Position numbers and translations under genes: made by a program. The notes under the pieces were generated by a model, which ran no database searches, was not told where the DNA came from, and saw only the letters and a program-made list of their open reading frames with translations. From Micromonospora sp. WMMD812 (lineage in GTDB: Bacteria; Actinomycetota; Actinomycetes; Mycobacteriales; Micromonosporaceae): a stretch of 64,000 bases of DNA. Below, piece by piece: positions 1-7,629 of the stretch. Every line of letters starts with the position of its first letter. The stretch's first letter is position 1. Location: the NCBI RefSeq assembly GCF_027497215.1, contig NZ_CP114904.1, forward strand, positions 2,688,001 through 2,752,000, written 5' to 3'.

Positions 1-813
1 CCGGACGCCGTCACGGCCCGCCCCGGGCCGTCCGTGCTCGCGCAGGCGGACGCGGTAGCCACCGTCGTCGGTGCGGGCCAGGTGTACGGCCTCGGTGCGC
101 GTGCCCACCAGGGCGCCGTGCCGCTCGGCGAGGGCCAGGTAGTTCAGGTCAAGGCTGTTCTTGGCCCCGACGTTGCAGCCGATGTCGCATTCGCCGACGA
201 AGGTGCAGCCGCGCTGCGGGACGCCGAACTTGTTCACCTGGTCCGGGCCCTCGTCCGCGAACGTGATCGCGAGGTTGGGATGGAAGAAGCCGGCCGCGAA
301 GCCCAGCTGGTCGGCCGCGCGTGCCATGAGCCGGGTCTTCGGCGGCAGGTCGCCGGTCCGCGGATCGGGCGGTATCGGCCTGACGTCCAGCATGTGCGCC
401 ACGAGGTCGTAGTACGGCTCAAGCATGTCTCGGCTGTACGGTTCGGGCCACGGCGCCGCGTCGAAGACCTCCTGCGGTGGCCGGGCCGCCACGTTGGCGT
501 AGACCAGCGAGCCACCGCCGTAGCCGGCGGCCTGCACCGCGAGGATGTCGTTGAGCGGCCGGACGTCGTAGAGCCCGTGCTCGCACACCCACAACCAGCC
601 GTCGTCGAGACGGGACAGATCGCGTGGAAAGGTGCCCGGCCGCCAGCGTCGACCGCGCTCGATGACGGCGACGTCCACGCCGGCCTGCGCCAACCGGCAG
701 GTGGCTACCGCCCCACCGAAGCCACTGCCGATGACGAGCGCCTCGACGTGGTCGCGGCTCAGATACTCTCCGTCGTCGGAGGCGCGCGACGCGCTGGCTG
801 CGGTCGGCGTCAC
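1..813 (-). CDS. GMC-family FAD oxidoreductase (cholesterol-oxidase-like), C-terminus outside window
   Basis: FAD-dependent oxidoreductase of the glucose-methanol-choline superfamily; the substrate cannot be told, a sterol or alcohol is likely. The 271 visible codons show a Rossmann dinucleotide motif GSGFGG at about residues 29-34, an acidic beta2 end (VIERG) and the flavin-contacting GYGGGSLVYAN segment near residue 90. The gene runs off the left edge, so its catalytic C-terminal half is missing. The GTG start shares GTGA with the stop of the preceding membrane-protein gene, which implies translational coupling in a three-gene minus-strand operon. Confidence 0.85.
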   Translation of the reverse strand, partial: MTPTAASASRASDDGEYLSRDHVEALVIGSGFGGAVATCRLAQAGVDVAVIERGRRWRPGTFPRDLSRLDDGWLWVCEHGLYDVRPLNDILAVQAAGYGGGSLVYANVAARPPQEVFDAAPWPEPYSRDMLEPYYDLVAHMLDVRPIPPDPRTGDLPPKTRLMARAADQLGFAAGFFHPNLAITFADEGPDQVNKFGVPQRGCTFVGECDIGCNVGAKNSLDLNYLALAERHGALVGTRTEAVHLARTDDGGYRVRLREHGRPGAGRDGVR

Positions 814-1376
814 GCGTCCTCCTCCGACCGTTTGACCGGCGCTCTCCAGCGCACGGCAGCCAGGTCGACGCGAAGCGCCCGCCAGAACGGGACAGCGGTG
901 AAGTAGGCCCCGACGAGGCCGACGATCGACAGGATGAGCTCCGTCGCCCACCGGCCTTCCTCGGTCCAGTACACGTCGCGCAGGGCAAGGAGCAACGGCA
1001 GCTCGTCAGTCACGAGACCGCAGCCTGCCCCGTAGGTGGCGCCGGCCAGGCAATGCACGACGAGCTTGTCGCTCCCACGCACCCCGAGGGCCCCGGCCGT
1101 GGCGAGCAGGGCGATGCCCGGCAGATAGTGATGAATGTGCACGGGCCCGACGACCACGTCGCGCAGTCCCAGCTGCTTCTTGCGGACGGAGACCGTGACG
1201 CCACGGACTGCCGCGACGGTGATCGCGTACGTGAGATAGGCGACCAACGCCGAGCGCTGCCGGCTGGTCAGCGTGTCGCGGAACTCGCGGTGAGCAAGCG
1301 CCGCGATCCGACCGGCCGGAGCCCGGCGCAGCTGGTGGAGGAGGCGTTCGGCGAACCGCCGCGGCTGGTCGCTCAT
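810..1376 (-). CDS. integral membrane protein
   Basis: 188 aa membrane protein with about four to five hydrophobic segments, including the stretches around IHHYLPGIALLATAGALGV and ELILSIVGLVGAYFTAVPFW. It has an HIHHYLPG motif and a conserved-looking TDELPLLLALRDVYW motif before the last helix. No enzyme family is recognised. The ATG overlaps the upstream stop (ATGA), and its own stop overlaps the GMC gene start, so it is the middle gene of a tightly coupled operon. Longer in-frame upstream sequence lacks coding character and was left out. Confidence 0.75.
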   Translation of the reverse strand: MSDQPRRFAERLLHQLRRAPAGRIAALAHREFRDTLTSRQRSALVAYLTYAITVAAVRGVTVSVRKKQLGLRDVVVGPVHIHHYLPGIALLATAGALGVRGSDKLVVHCLAGATYGAGCGLVTDELPLLLALRDVYWTEEGRWATELILSIVGLVGAYFTAVPFWRALRVDLAAVRWRAPVKRSEEDA

Positions 1377-1942
1377 GCCGGTTCGCCGCGCTCCGGCGAT
1401 CCGCGGCGTGTCTCGCCCGCCTGCCCGGCGGGACGATAGCGCGAGTCGCGCACCACCTCGACGAGGAGGACCCAGGCGTTGCCCGTCGCGACGACAAGGG
1501 CGGTGAGCACTGCCCCGGCCAGCCAGTACAGCCCGCCGGGAAGCCACCCCAGCAGCGACGCACCGGCGAGGGCGGCCGGCACGGTGGCCAGATGAACGCC
1601 GATCAAGCGGGTGAGACGCCAACTGGCCGGTTGCCTGGTCGGCCCGCGCAACCCGGGGACGGCGATCGCCACACCGACAGCCCAGACCAGCAGTCCGGCG
1701 ACCAGCAACTCCAGACCGAGCGCCGAGACCGGTTGATTCGGGATGAGTACGAAGGCGCACTCGCACAACACGGCGAGGAAGAGGATCACGCTCTCCCCGG
1801 CCCGCCCGGGCAGGCCGCGGATGGCCAGGATGCGGTCGATGTTGATCGACACAGCCACGAAGACGAGACCGGCCAGCACGGCCGCCGCCCCGACGAGGGC
1901 GAGGGCGAAGCCCTCCCACGAGGCAACGTAGTCGTGGCTCAC
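1373..1942 (-). CDS. four- to five-helix membrane protein
   Basis: 189 aa protein starting at a GTG preceded by a GGGAGGGCGGG Shine-Dalgarno-like run. Hydrophobic segments lie at roughly residues 10-35, 48-66, 72-92, 118-140 and 145-165, separated by short arginine-rich loops, so it is probably a polytopic inner-membrane protein. The opening SHDYVASWEGFALALVGAAA resembles a family of uncharacterised actinobacterial membrane proteins, but no activity is known to me. Its stop overlaps the next start (ATGA). The longer in-frame extension to 2056 lacks a ribosome site and looks non-coding. Confidence 0.75.
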   Translation of the reverse strand: MSHDYVASWEGFALALVGAAAVLAGLVFVAVSINIDRILAIRGLPGRAGESVILFLAVLCECAFVLIPNQPVSALGLELLVAGLLVWAVGVAIAVPGLRGPTRQPASWRLTRLIGVHLATVPAALAGASLLGWLPGGLYWLAGAVLTALVVATGNAWVLLVEVVRDSRYRPAGQAGETRRGSPERGEPA

Positions 1943-2059
1943 CCGCCCTCCCAGCTGCGCAAACGACGCCAACACCGTACCGAGTTCCGCACCGGGACCG
2001 CAGGAGAAACGCGAACGCGCTTCGGGTCGGGCTTGCCGGGCCGGGCCGACATTCACCGG

Positions 2060-3496
2060 TCATGAGCGTGGAGCCGGTTCGGGGGTCCGGGGCGCCGCCA
2101 GCCCGTCCGCCGGGGCGTCGGCCCGCGGTGGCCGGCGGGTTCCCGGGACCAGCACCGCGGCGGCTGCCGCGGCCACCGAGGTGGCCGTCAGCACCAGGAA
2201 GCCACTGACGTACGCGGCCTCGGTGGGCAGACCGGTCGACTGGACGCCGCTCGTGACGACGGCCCCCATGAGGGCAGCTCCGATGGATCCACCGATCGTG
2301 CGGAAGTTGGCGTTCATGCCGCTGGCGACGCCGGTGTGGGCGGCGGGCACGTTGCCGACGATGAGGTTGGCCATGGCGGAGAAGGCGAGACCGGCGGCCA
2401 GTCCGAACATCGCGGTGGCGAAGCTGATCTGCCAGATCTGCTGATGAGCCAGGGCGAGCGTGGCGGTGGCCAAAGCGCTGAGGACCGATGCGGTGACCAA
2501 CTGCGCCTTCGAGCCGAACCACCGCACGACCCGGCCGCTGATGACTCCCGCCGCCGACATGGTGACGACCATCGGCAGCATCAGTAGCCCCGCCTCGGTG
2601 ACGTCGGCGCCGAAGCCGTACCCGGCCGTGCTGGGCACCTGCACGAACTGCGGCAGGAAGGCGAAGACGGCGAACCATCCGGCACCGAACAGCAGGGCGA
2701 CCAGGTTGGTCGTCCACACCGTGGGAAGACGCATGATGCGCATGTCCACCAGCGGCTGCGTTGACCGGGCCTCGGTGCGGACCCACGCGCCGACGAGGAC
2801 GGCCGCGGTCACGACGAGTGTCACGGTTTGGGCGGATGCCCAACCCCAGCCGGCGCCCTTGCTGGTGGCCAGGAGCAGGCAGAGGAGACCTCCGGCCAGC
2901 AGGGCGGCGGCGAGCCAGTTGATCCGGCCGGGCCGCGTGGGCGGATACGCGGAAATGACCAGGTGTCCCGCGACGGCAGCCACGATCACGACGATCGCGG
3001 GGATGATGAAGAGCCAGGTGAGCCCCAACGATGCGACGATCGGTCCGGCGAGCACGATGCCGATGCCGCCGCCGGCGGCGATGACTGCCGAGACCGCGCC
3101 CACCGCGGCGGGGACACGGGCCGCAGGGAACTCGTCCCGGATGATGCCGTACGCGAGCGGGAAGACGGCCCCCGCGGCGCCCTGGATGACGCGTGCGGCG
3201 ACCAGTGTCCGGAGGTCGGTGGCGAAGGCCGCCAGGAGACAGCCGGCGGCCAGGACGGCGAGAACGGCGACGTAGGTGCCCTTCTTGCCCGCCAGGTCAC
3301 CGACCCGCCCGAGGATCGGCGTGAATATGGCGGCCGACAGAAGGTTCGCCGTCATCACCCAGGTGACGGCCTCCTGGGTCGTCTGCAGTTCGGTCTGGAT
3401 CGTCGGCAGCACCGGCGCGATCAGTGACTGCAGCATCGCGAACGACAACGCCCCCGCGGCGAGGACGAGGAATGTCGGGGTTGGACGACCGGTCAT
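2060..3496 (-). CDS. MFS drug-efflux transporter (DHA2-like, 14 helices)
   Basis: 478 aa major facilitator transporter, probably a proton-coupled multidrug exporter in the cytoplasmic membrane. Motif A-like GRVGDLAGKKGT follows helix 2 and the antiporter motif C-like region (GGGIGIVLAGPIVASLG) lies in helix 5. The length and roughly 14 hydrophobic segments fit the DHA2 family. The ATG has a strong AGGAGG site. Upstream in the same direction is the Dabb gene, and beyond that the divergent TetR gene, which probably represses both. Substrate unknown. Confidence 0.88.
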   Translation of the reverse strand: MTGRPTPTFLVLAAGALSFAMLQSLIAPVLPTIQTELQTTQEAVTWVMTANLLSAAIFTPILGRVGDLAGKKGTYVAVLAVLAAGCLLAAFATDLRTLVAARVIQGAAGAVFPLAYGIIRDEFPAARVPAAVGAVSAVIAAGGGIGIVLAGPIVASLGLTWLFIIPAIVVIVAAVAGHLVISAYPPTRPGRINWLAAALLAGGLLCLLLATSKGAGWGWASAQTVTLVVTAAVLVGAWVRTEARSTQPLVDMRIMRLPTVWTTNLVALLFGAGWFAVFAFLPQFVQVPSTAGYGFGADVTEAGLLMLPMVVTMSAAGVISGRVVRWFGSKAQLVTASVLSALATATLALAHQQIWQISFATAMFGLAAGLAFSAMANLIVGNVPAAHTGVASGMNANFRTIGGSIGAALMGAVVTSGVQSTGLPTEAAYVSGFLVLTATSVAAAAAAVLVPGTRRPPRADAPADGLAAPRTPEPAPRS

Positions 3497-3575
3497 GTGT
3501 GGCCTCCTGAGCGCGACCGGGGTGCCGGACGTGGACAGGTTCGTCCGGCGCCCCGGCTGACAACCGAGGTGGGTG

Positions 3576-3983
3576 CTACGCGGGCGTGGTTCCGCTGCCC
3601 TCGTAGGAGCCGAGGCCCTCGACGAGGGACGTGAGGGCGGCGTCGCCGGCGAAGCGTTCGGCGTGGATCTGCGCGATCTTGTCGCCGATCGCCGGATCCT
3701 CGTCGTCGGTGAGGTCAAGCGACACCATGTTGTCGACCAGCGGCAGGCCGATCTCGTCGATCTTGCGGTGGAGCGGGGCGTACATGTAGGCCCGGTAGGC
3801 GTCGATGTCCTTCAGCGCGTACATCGCGCCGTACTCGAACTCGCCGCCGAAGTCGCGGCCGACCGCCCACTGCTCGACCACGTCGAGCTCGCGGCCCAGC
3901 CGGCGCAGCATCTCGAGGGCGTGGGCGACGTCGCCCTTGGGCGCGTCGGGCTTCATCGAGATGCGGATCTGGTGGTAGATCAT
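3576..3983 (-). CDS. Dabb (stress-responsive alpha/beta barrel) domain protein
   Basis: 135 aa protein beginning with IYHQIRISMKPDAPKGDV, typical of the dimeric alpha/beta barrel (Dabb) family, with the family-type ALKDIDAYRAYMYAPLHRKIDE helix region. Members are small cytoplasmic dimers; some are cyclases or monooxygenases, many are unknown. The ATG at 3983 was chosen for its GAGGAGAG site; in-frame ATGs further up lie in the operator region. It sits 79 bp upstream of the MFS start and probably shares its promoter, so it may modify the compound that the transporter exports. Confidence 0.78.
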   Translation of the reverse strand: MIYHQIRISMKPDAPKGDVAHALEMLRRLGRELDVVEQWAVGRDFGGEFEYGAMYALKDIDAYRAYMYAPLHRKIDEIGLPLVDNMVSLDLTDDEDPAIGDKIAQIHAERFAGDAALTSLVEGLGSYEGSGTTPA

Positions 3984-4028
3984 CCTGTCTCTCCTCATTG
4001 CCGTGAACCGAGCCTTGATTGCGACAAC

Positions 4029-4074
4029 CTGTTGCGTTAGTGACGCTAGCCCGGCGGAAGGTCTAACGCAACAG
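4029..4074. promoter_or_regulatory. perfect inverted repeat, candidate TetR operator 1
   Basis: CTGTTGCGTTAG (4029-4040) is exactly mirrored by CTAACGCAACAG (4063-4074) with 22 bp between. It lies in the divergent gap between the Dabb/MFS genes and the TetR gene, the usual place for a local TetR operator. Confidence 0.6.
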
Positions 4075-4079
4075 TCTGA

Positions 4080-4109
4080 CGCTTTAGTCGTCTCGGTCAC
4101 ACTAAAGCG
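4080..4109. promoter_or_regulatory. second inverted repeat, candidate TetR operator 2
   Basis: CGCTTTAGT (4080-4088) is mirrored by ACTAAAGCG (4101-4109). The half-sites share the GC-TTAG core of operator 1, so the regulator may bind both; this one lies closer to the TetR gene. Confidence 0.5.
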
Positions 4110-4153
4110 ACAGGTCGTGGCATCAAGCCGACGCGCTGCGTATCGTCCATGAG

Positions 4154-4780
4154 GTGCCGAGGAGAACGCCGGACGAGCAGGTCGGCCCGCCGCCCACCGA
4201 TTCCGCCCAGGCGCGGCCGGGCGGACGGACGGCGCGTGTCGGGCGGGCCGTCATGGACGCGACCATCGCCGAGCTGAGCGAGGTCGGCTACACGGCCCTG
4301 CGCATCGAAGCGGTGGCCGAGCGCGCGGGCGTGAACCGGGCGACGATCTACCGGCGATGGGGCGACAAGCCCAACCTCGTCTCGGCGGCCTTCGTCGAAC
4401 GGCAGGAGGACGTTTCACCGCCAGCGGACACCGGCAGCGTACGAGAGGATCTGCTCGCCCTGTTCCGGGAGATCCGACGGGGCTTCGACAGCCCGTGGAT
4501 CGCCGCGCTCATCCGCGAACTCGGACCCCGCACCCCGCAGAACGACGGCGTGCACGAGGTACTCGACAAGGTCTGGCCACAGCGGTTCCGCCACTCGCGG
4601 GAGATCTTCCTGCGCGGGATGAGGCGCGGAGAACTTGTTGACGACCTCGACCCCGACTACCTGGTACAGGCCGCCGCCGGGCCGCTCTACTTCCGCTGGC
4701 TCATGCTCGGCGAGCCCCTCACCGACGAGTTCCTGGAGCGGACCGCCGACTTCGTCCTCAGCGGCGTCCGGCGCCGGTAG
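4154..4780 (+). CDS. TetR/AcrR family transcriptional regulator
   Basis: 208 aa repressor. An N-terminal helix-turn-helix spans about residues 30-75 (ALRIEAVAERAGVNRATIYRRWG is the recognition-helix region). It is followed by an all-helical ligand domain of the TetR_C type. GTG start at 4154 without a clear ribosome site, so a leaderless message is possible. It is divergent from the Dabb-MFS pair across two inverted repeats and most likely represses that pair and itself until an efflux substrate binds. Confidence 0.88.
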   Translation: MPRRTPDEQVGPPPTDSAQARPGGRTARVGRAVMDATIAELSEVGYTALRIEAVAERAGVNRATIYRRWGDKPNLVSAAFVERQEDVSPPADTGSVREDLLALFREIRRGFDSPWIAALIRELGPRTPQNDGVHEVLDKVWPQRFRHSREIFLRGMRRGELVDDLDPDYLVQAAAGPLYFRWLMLGEPLTDEFLERTADFVLSGVRRR

Positions 4781-4968
4781 GCGCGGTCCACGGCACCTGG
4801 TGACCACCTGCACCCGACACTGCTCTCCGGCTCCCCGCCCGGCCAGTTGTCGGGCCAACCCCACCCCCGACCCACTGCTCGCCGCGACCGGGAGCGCCCT
4901 CGACCCGCTCTTGTAGACTCGCCCGCGGAGAGCAGCGTCGATGTAGGACAGTCGGACAGGGGGACGCT

Positions 4969-5292
4969 GTGGCGGGATTCGACGTGGTGCCCGAGCCGCT
5001 GCGCGACGGCGGCAACCGGTTGGCCGAGGCCGGCAACCGGTTCGCCGACGCGGTGGAGACGTTCGAGGCGACCCTCGCCGGTTACGGCGCGCCGTGGGGC
5101 AGCGGTGACCTGGCTTCGCTGATCGGCCCCGCCTACCAGCAGGCCGCCGACTACATCATCGGCTGCCTGTACGTGGCCGCCGACGAGCTGGCGCTCGGTG
5201 GCGACGACCTGGTCGACATGGCGGACGCGTACCAGGCCGTCGAGGACGAGGTCGGCCGGATGTTCACCTCGATCAGCCGGCAGCTCGGGTAG
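4969..5292 (+). CDS. EspC/WXG100-like type VII secretion protein
   Basis: 107 aa helical protein that probably forms a helix-turn-helix hairpin. Two long amphipathic helices surround a WGSGD turn at about residue 44, reminiscent of the WXG turn, and the N-terminal ending (FDVVPEPLRDGGNRL) fits the EspC-like ESX-associated family. Expected role: a small partner that carries or pairs with the downstream toxin components for type VII export. GTG start. First gene of a run extending to 7598. Confidence 0.7.
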   Translation: MAGFDVVPEPLRDGGNRLAEAGNRFADAVETFEATLAGYGAPWGSGDLASLIGPAYQQAADYIIGCLYVAADELALGGDDLVDMADAYQAVEDEVGRMFTSISRQLG

Positions 5293-5299
5293 GCCGCCG

Positions 5300-5794
5300 A
5301 TGGGACTCGAGCTTCCCGGCGAGCTGGTCACGGCGCTGAGCTGGATCGGCTACGACTGGCCGGACGCCGACGAGACCGCGCTGTTCGAGATGGGCCGGAC
5401 GTGGCTCGGCTTCGCCGGCACCATCGAGCAGACGGTGAGCGACTCGACCGGCGCGGCGCTGTCGGTGCTCGCGCAGAACAGCGGCGACGCGATTAACGCG
5501 TTCCGCGCCTGGTGGGAGGCGTCCGAGAGCCCGGTGCCGGCGATCGCGAGCGGTGCCACCGCCGCGCTGATGCTGGGTGCGGGGCTGATGGTCTGCGCCG
5601 CCGTGGTGCTCTTCCTCAAGGTGCAGATGATCGTCCAGCTGATCATCCTCGCGGTCCAGGTGGCGCAGGCGATCGCGACGGCGGTTGTCACGTTCGGCGC
5701 GTCGCTGCTGGAGATTCCGGTCTTCCAGGCGATCGCGCGGGCCGTCGTCGGCATGCTGATCGACCAGGCGGTGGGGATGTTGCTCGGTGGGTAG
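5300..5794 (+). CDS. CpnT-N/WXG100-like domain protein with hydrophobic segments
   Basis: 164 aa. It begins LELPGELVTALSWIGYDWPDADE, typical of the WXG100-like N-terminal domain found ahead of actinobacterial polymorphic toxins and in CpnT. Two long hydrophobic stretches follow at about residues 90-112 and 115-160. In larger relatives this domain is fused to the toxin; here the nuclease is the next gene and its start overlaps this stop by 8 bp. Likely delivers or chaperones the toxin at a type VII system. Confidence 0.68.
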   Translation: MGLELPGELVTALSWIGYDWPDADETALFEMGRTWLGFAGTIEQTVSDSTGAALSVLAQNSGDAINAFRAWWEASESPVPAIASGATAALMLGAGLMVCAAVVLFLKVQMIVQLIILAVQVAQAIATAVVTFGASLLEIPVFQAIARAVVGMLIDQAVGMLLGG

Positions 5795-6533
5795 GCGCAG
5801 GGGCAGCGGCAGCTCATCGGGGTCGGGCGGCTCCGGGCGGACCTCCGGCGGAAGCGGCGGGCGGGGGCGCCAGGACCCGCCCGAGCAACCGTCCGGCGGC
5901 GGACCTCTGCTGCCGGCGGCCGGCGCGCAGGTCCGGCCCCAGCGGCGCAAGTACCGTCCCAACGATCCGGCCGATCCTGCCGTCCTGGCCGAGAATCGCC
6001 CCAAGCTGCGCACCACGACCAAGCGCGCCGTGTTCAAGGACGCCAAGCGAGCGCCCAACGGCGAGGACTTCGTCTGCCCGAACTCCGGCGCGATCATTCC
6101 CTGCAAGCGGGACGCGGACGGCAACGCGCTCCTGTTCAACGACCGCGGCCAGCCCGACCCGAACGGCTACACGCACCCGGTCGACAACCCGCCCAGCACG
6201 TCGGGCCAGCCCGCGGTCTACCACTTCGGGCACGTCGAGGACGCCGAGTACCGGCGGCTCATCCAGGTCGTCGAGGACCACCCCGGCACGGTGACCAACA
6301 AGCAGTTCCGGGACGAGTACAACAACCCCGACCACTATCAGGTCGAGGACCCGCCGACGAACGTCAGCCACGGCTCGGAATCCACCGCACCCGGCTATGG
6401 TCACTACGACCACATGGTGCCCCAGCAGACCACCACGACAGACAGCACCGCGGCGGCCACGGGTAACGGCGGCTCGTCTCCCTCCGGCTCGACCGAGCCG
6501 ATGGACACCAGCCGGCCCAGAATCCGACGATAG
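5787..6533 (+). CDS. GH-E family HNH/EndoVII nuclease toxin
   Basis: 248 aa. A Gly/Ser/Arg-rich low-complexity N-terminus (about 1-50) is followed by a nuclease-like domain (about 70-195). The order is the one expected for the HNH/EndoVII GH-E fold: EDFVCPNSGAIIPC near residue 93, a FGHVED motif near 150 carrying the G-H pair, and a downstream Glu with a YNNPDHYQVEDP segment. Such domains are DNase toxins of polymorphic toxin systems. A Ser/Thr-rich tail ends the protein. GTG start overlaps the preceding gene; the next gene looks like its immunity protein. Confidence 0.72.
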   Translation: MGRRRGSGSSSGSGGSGRTSGGSGGRGRQDPPEQPSGGGPLLPAAGAQVRPQRRKYRPNDPADPAVLAENRPKLRTTTKRAVFKDAKRAPNGEDFVCPNSGAIIPCKRDADGNALLFNDRGQPDPNGYTHPVDNPPSTSGQPAVYHFGHVEDAEYRRLIQVVEDHPGTVTNKQFRDEYNNPDHYQVEDPPTNVSHGSESTAPGYGHYDHMVPQQTTTTDSTAAATGNGGSSPSGSTEPMDTSRPRIRR

Positions 6534-6566
6534 GCAGCGGCCACCGGGCCCGGAAGGATCCCTCCC

Positions 6567-7130
6567 ATGACCGAACGATTCGCCGGCTTCCTGCCGCACC
6601 TGCAGCGCTACCTGGGTGAGGCTCGGGAGTTCGAGGAACCGACCGCCCTCGGCCGCAACCGCGGCTACGGCCTGTTCTTCTGCTACGCGCCGAACAATCT
6701 CGTCTCGGTGGTCACCAACGGCCTGCGATTCCAGCGGATCACCGTGGTGCTGCCGCAGGAACTGGTCTGCACCGTGCACGAGGAGCAGCGGAAGGAGGCA
6801 CACCTGCTGGTGCCGTTGACCGCCGAGATCGTGATGGGGCGCCGCGCCGGGCTCGGGCTCGACGAGGTGATCATGTCCGCGGATCAGGGCCCGGTCATCC
6901 CCGGCACCGAGATCGCCGGGGTCGTGGCCGGCACCCACCCGTACGCCGCCGACGGTTTCGACGCTCTGCCGGACGCCGACGGAAAGCCGGAGCTACAGCT
7001 GATCACGCTGCTGCCGGCGACGCGCGCGGAACTCACCTACGCCCGGGACAACAGCGTCGACGCCCTCTTCACCGCGTGGGAGGACCAGGCCACCGATCTG
7101 CTCGACATGCACCGACGGTCGGCGATCTGA
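6567..7130 (+). CDS. SUFU-type (suppressor of fused domain) immunity protein
   Basis: 187 aa cytoplasmic protein resembling the bacterial suppressor-of-fused domain. A central beta-rich region (NNLVSVVTNGLRFQ) is followed by the characteristic LLPATRAELTYARDNSVDALFTAW near the C-terminus. Bacterial SUFU proteins are a common immunity family encoded directly after polymorphic nuclease toxins; it comes 33 bp after the GH-E nuclease gene. Expected role: bind and neutralise that toxin in the producing cell. Confidence 0.7.
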   Translation: MTERFAGFLPHLQRYLGEAREFEEPTALGRNRGYGLFFCYAPNNLVSVVTNGLRFQRITVVLPQELVCTVHEEQRKEAHLLVPLTAEIVMGRRAGLGLDEVIMSADQGPVIPGTEIAGVVAGTHPYAADGFDALPDADGKPELQLITLLPATRAELTYARDNSVDALFTAWEDQATDLLDMHRRSAI

Positions 7131-7175
7131 GCCACGCCCCGCGTCCGATCACGACCCTTGGATGGTGACCGCACC

Positions 7176-7598
7176 GTGTCCGCCCCGCACAGCAACGAAG
7201 ACCTCGGGCAGCTCCTGGAGACGCTCCGTTCGACCATCCGCCAGAACATGGCCCGGTCCGCGAGCGAGCCGGTGACCGGCACCGGCACCGCGGCCGACGG
7301 CATGATCGAGGTCACCGCCGTCACCGGGGGCCAGATCGAACGCATCGACCTGGACCCCCGCGTGATGCGTCTGCCCTCCGAGACGCTCGCCGAGGAACTC
7401 CGCGACGCCGTCAACGAGGCCCTGCGTTCCCTGCAGGCGTCCGCTCCTGCGAACTCCACGCTGCCCATCGACCCGAACGCGCTCAGCGCGCAGTTGGAGA
7501 AGCTGCAGGAAACCTCGGTACGCCAGATGAGCGGCTTCATCGAGGCGATCACGCAGGCGCAGAACCGGCTCTCCGCCCGCCGCGACGAGACACGCTGA
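7176..7598 (+). CDS. YbaB/EbfC family protein
   Basis: 140 aa. The central region has the YbaB/EbfC pattern (GMIEVTAVTGGQIERIDLDPRVM, about residues 41-65), followed by an amphipathic helix. Family members bind DNA as dimers, and in actinobacteria they are often found beside WXG100/ESX toxin genes, as here. The GTG at 7176 was chosen; a TTG at 7158 would add six residues. It ends the type VII island and converges on the GH15 gene. Confidence 0.72.
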   Translation: MSAPHSNEDLGQLLETLRSTIRQNMARSASEPVTGTGTAADGMIEVTAVTGGQIERIDLDPRVMRLPSETLAEELRDAVNEALRSLQASAPANSTLPIDPNALSAQLEKLQETSVRQMSGFIEAITQAQNRLSARRDETR

Positions 7599-7629
7599 CA
7601 ACCGGGTGGTCAAGCGGCGCCACCACGAG

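Noticed and set aside
810..2843. 677-codon minus-strand frame
   Set aside because: Only its last 188 codons form a real gene; the rest is the shadow of the MFS and membrane-protein genes.
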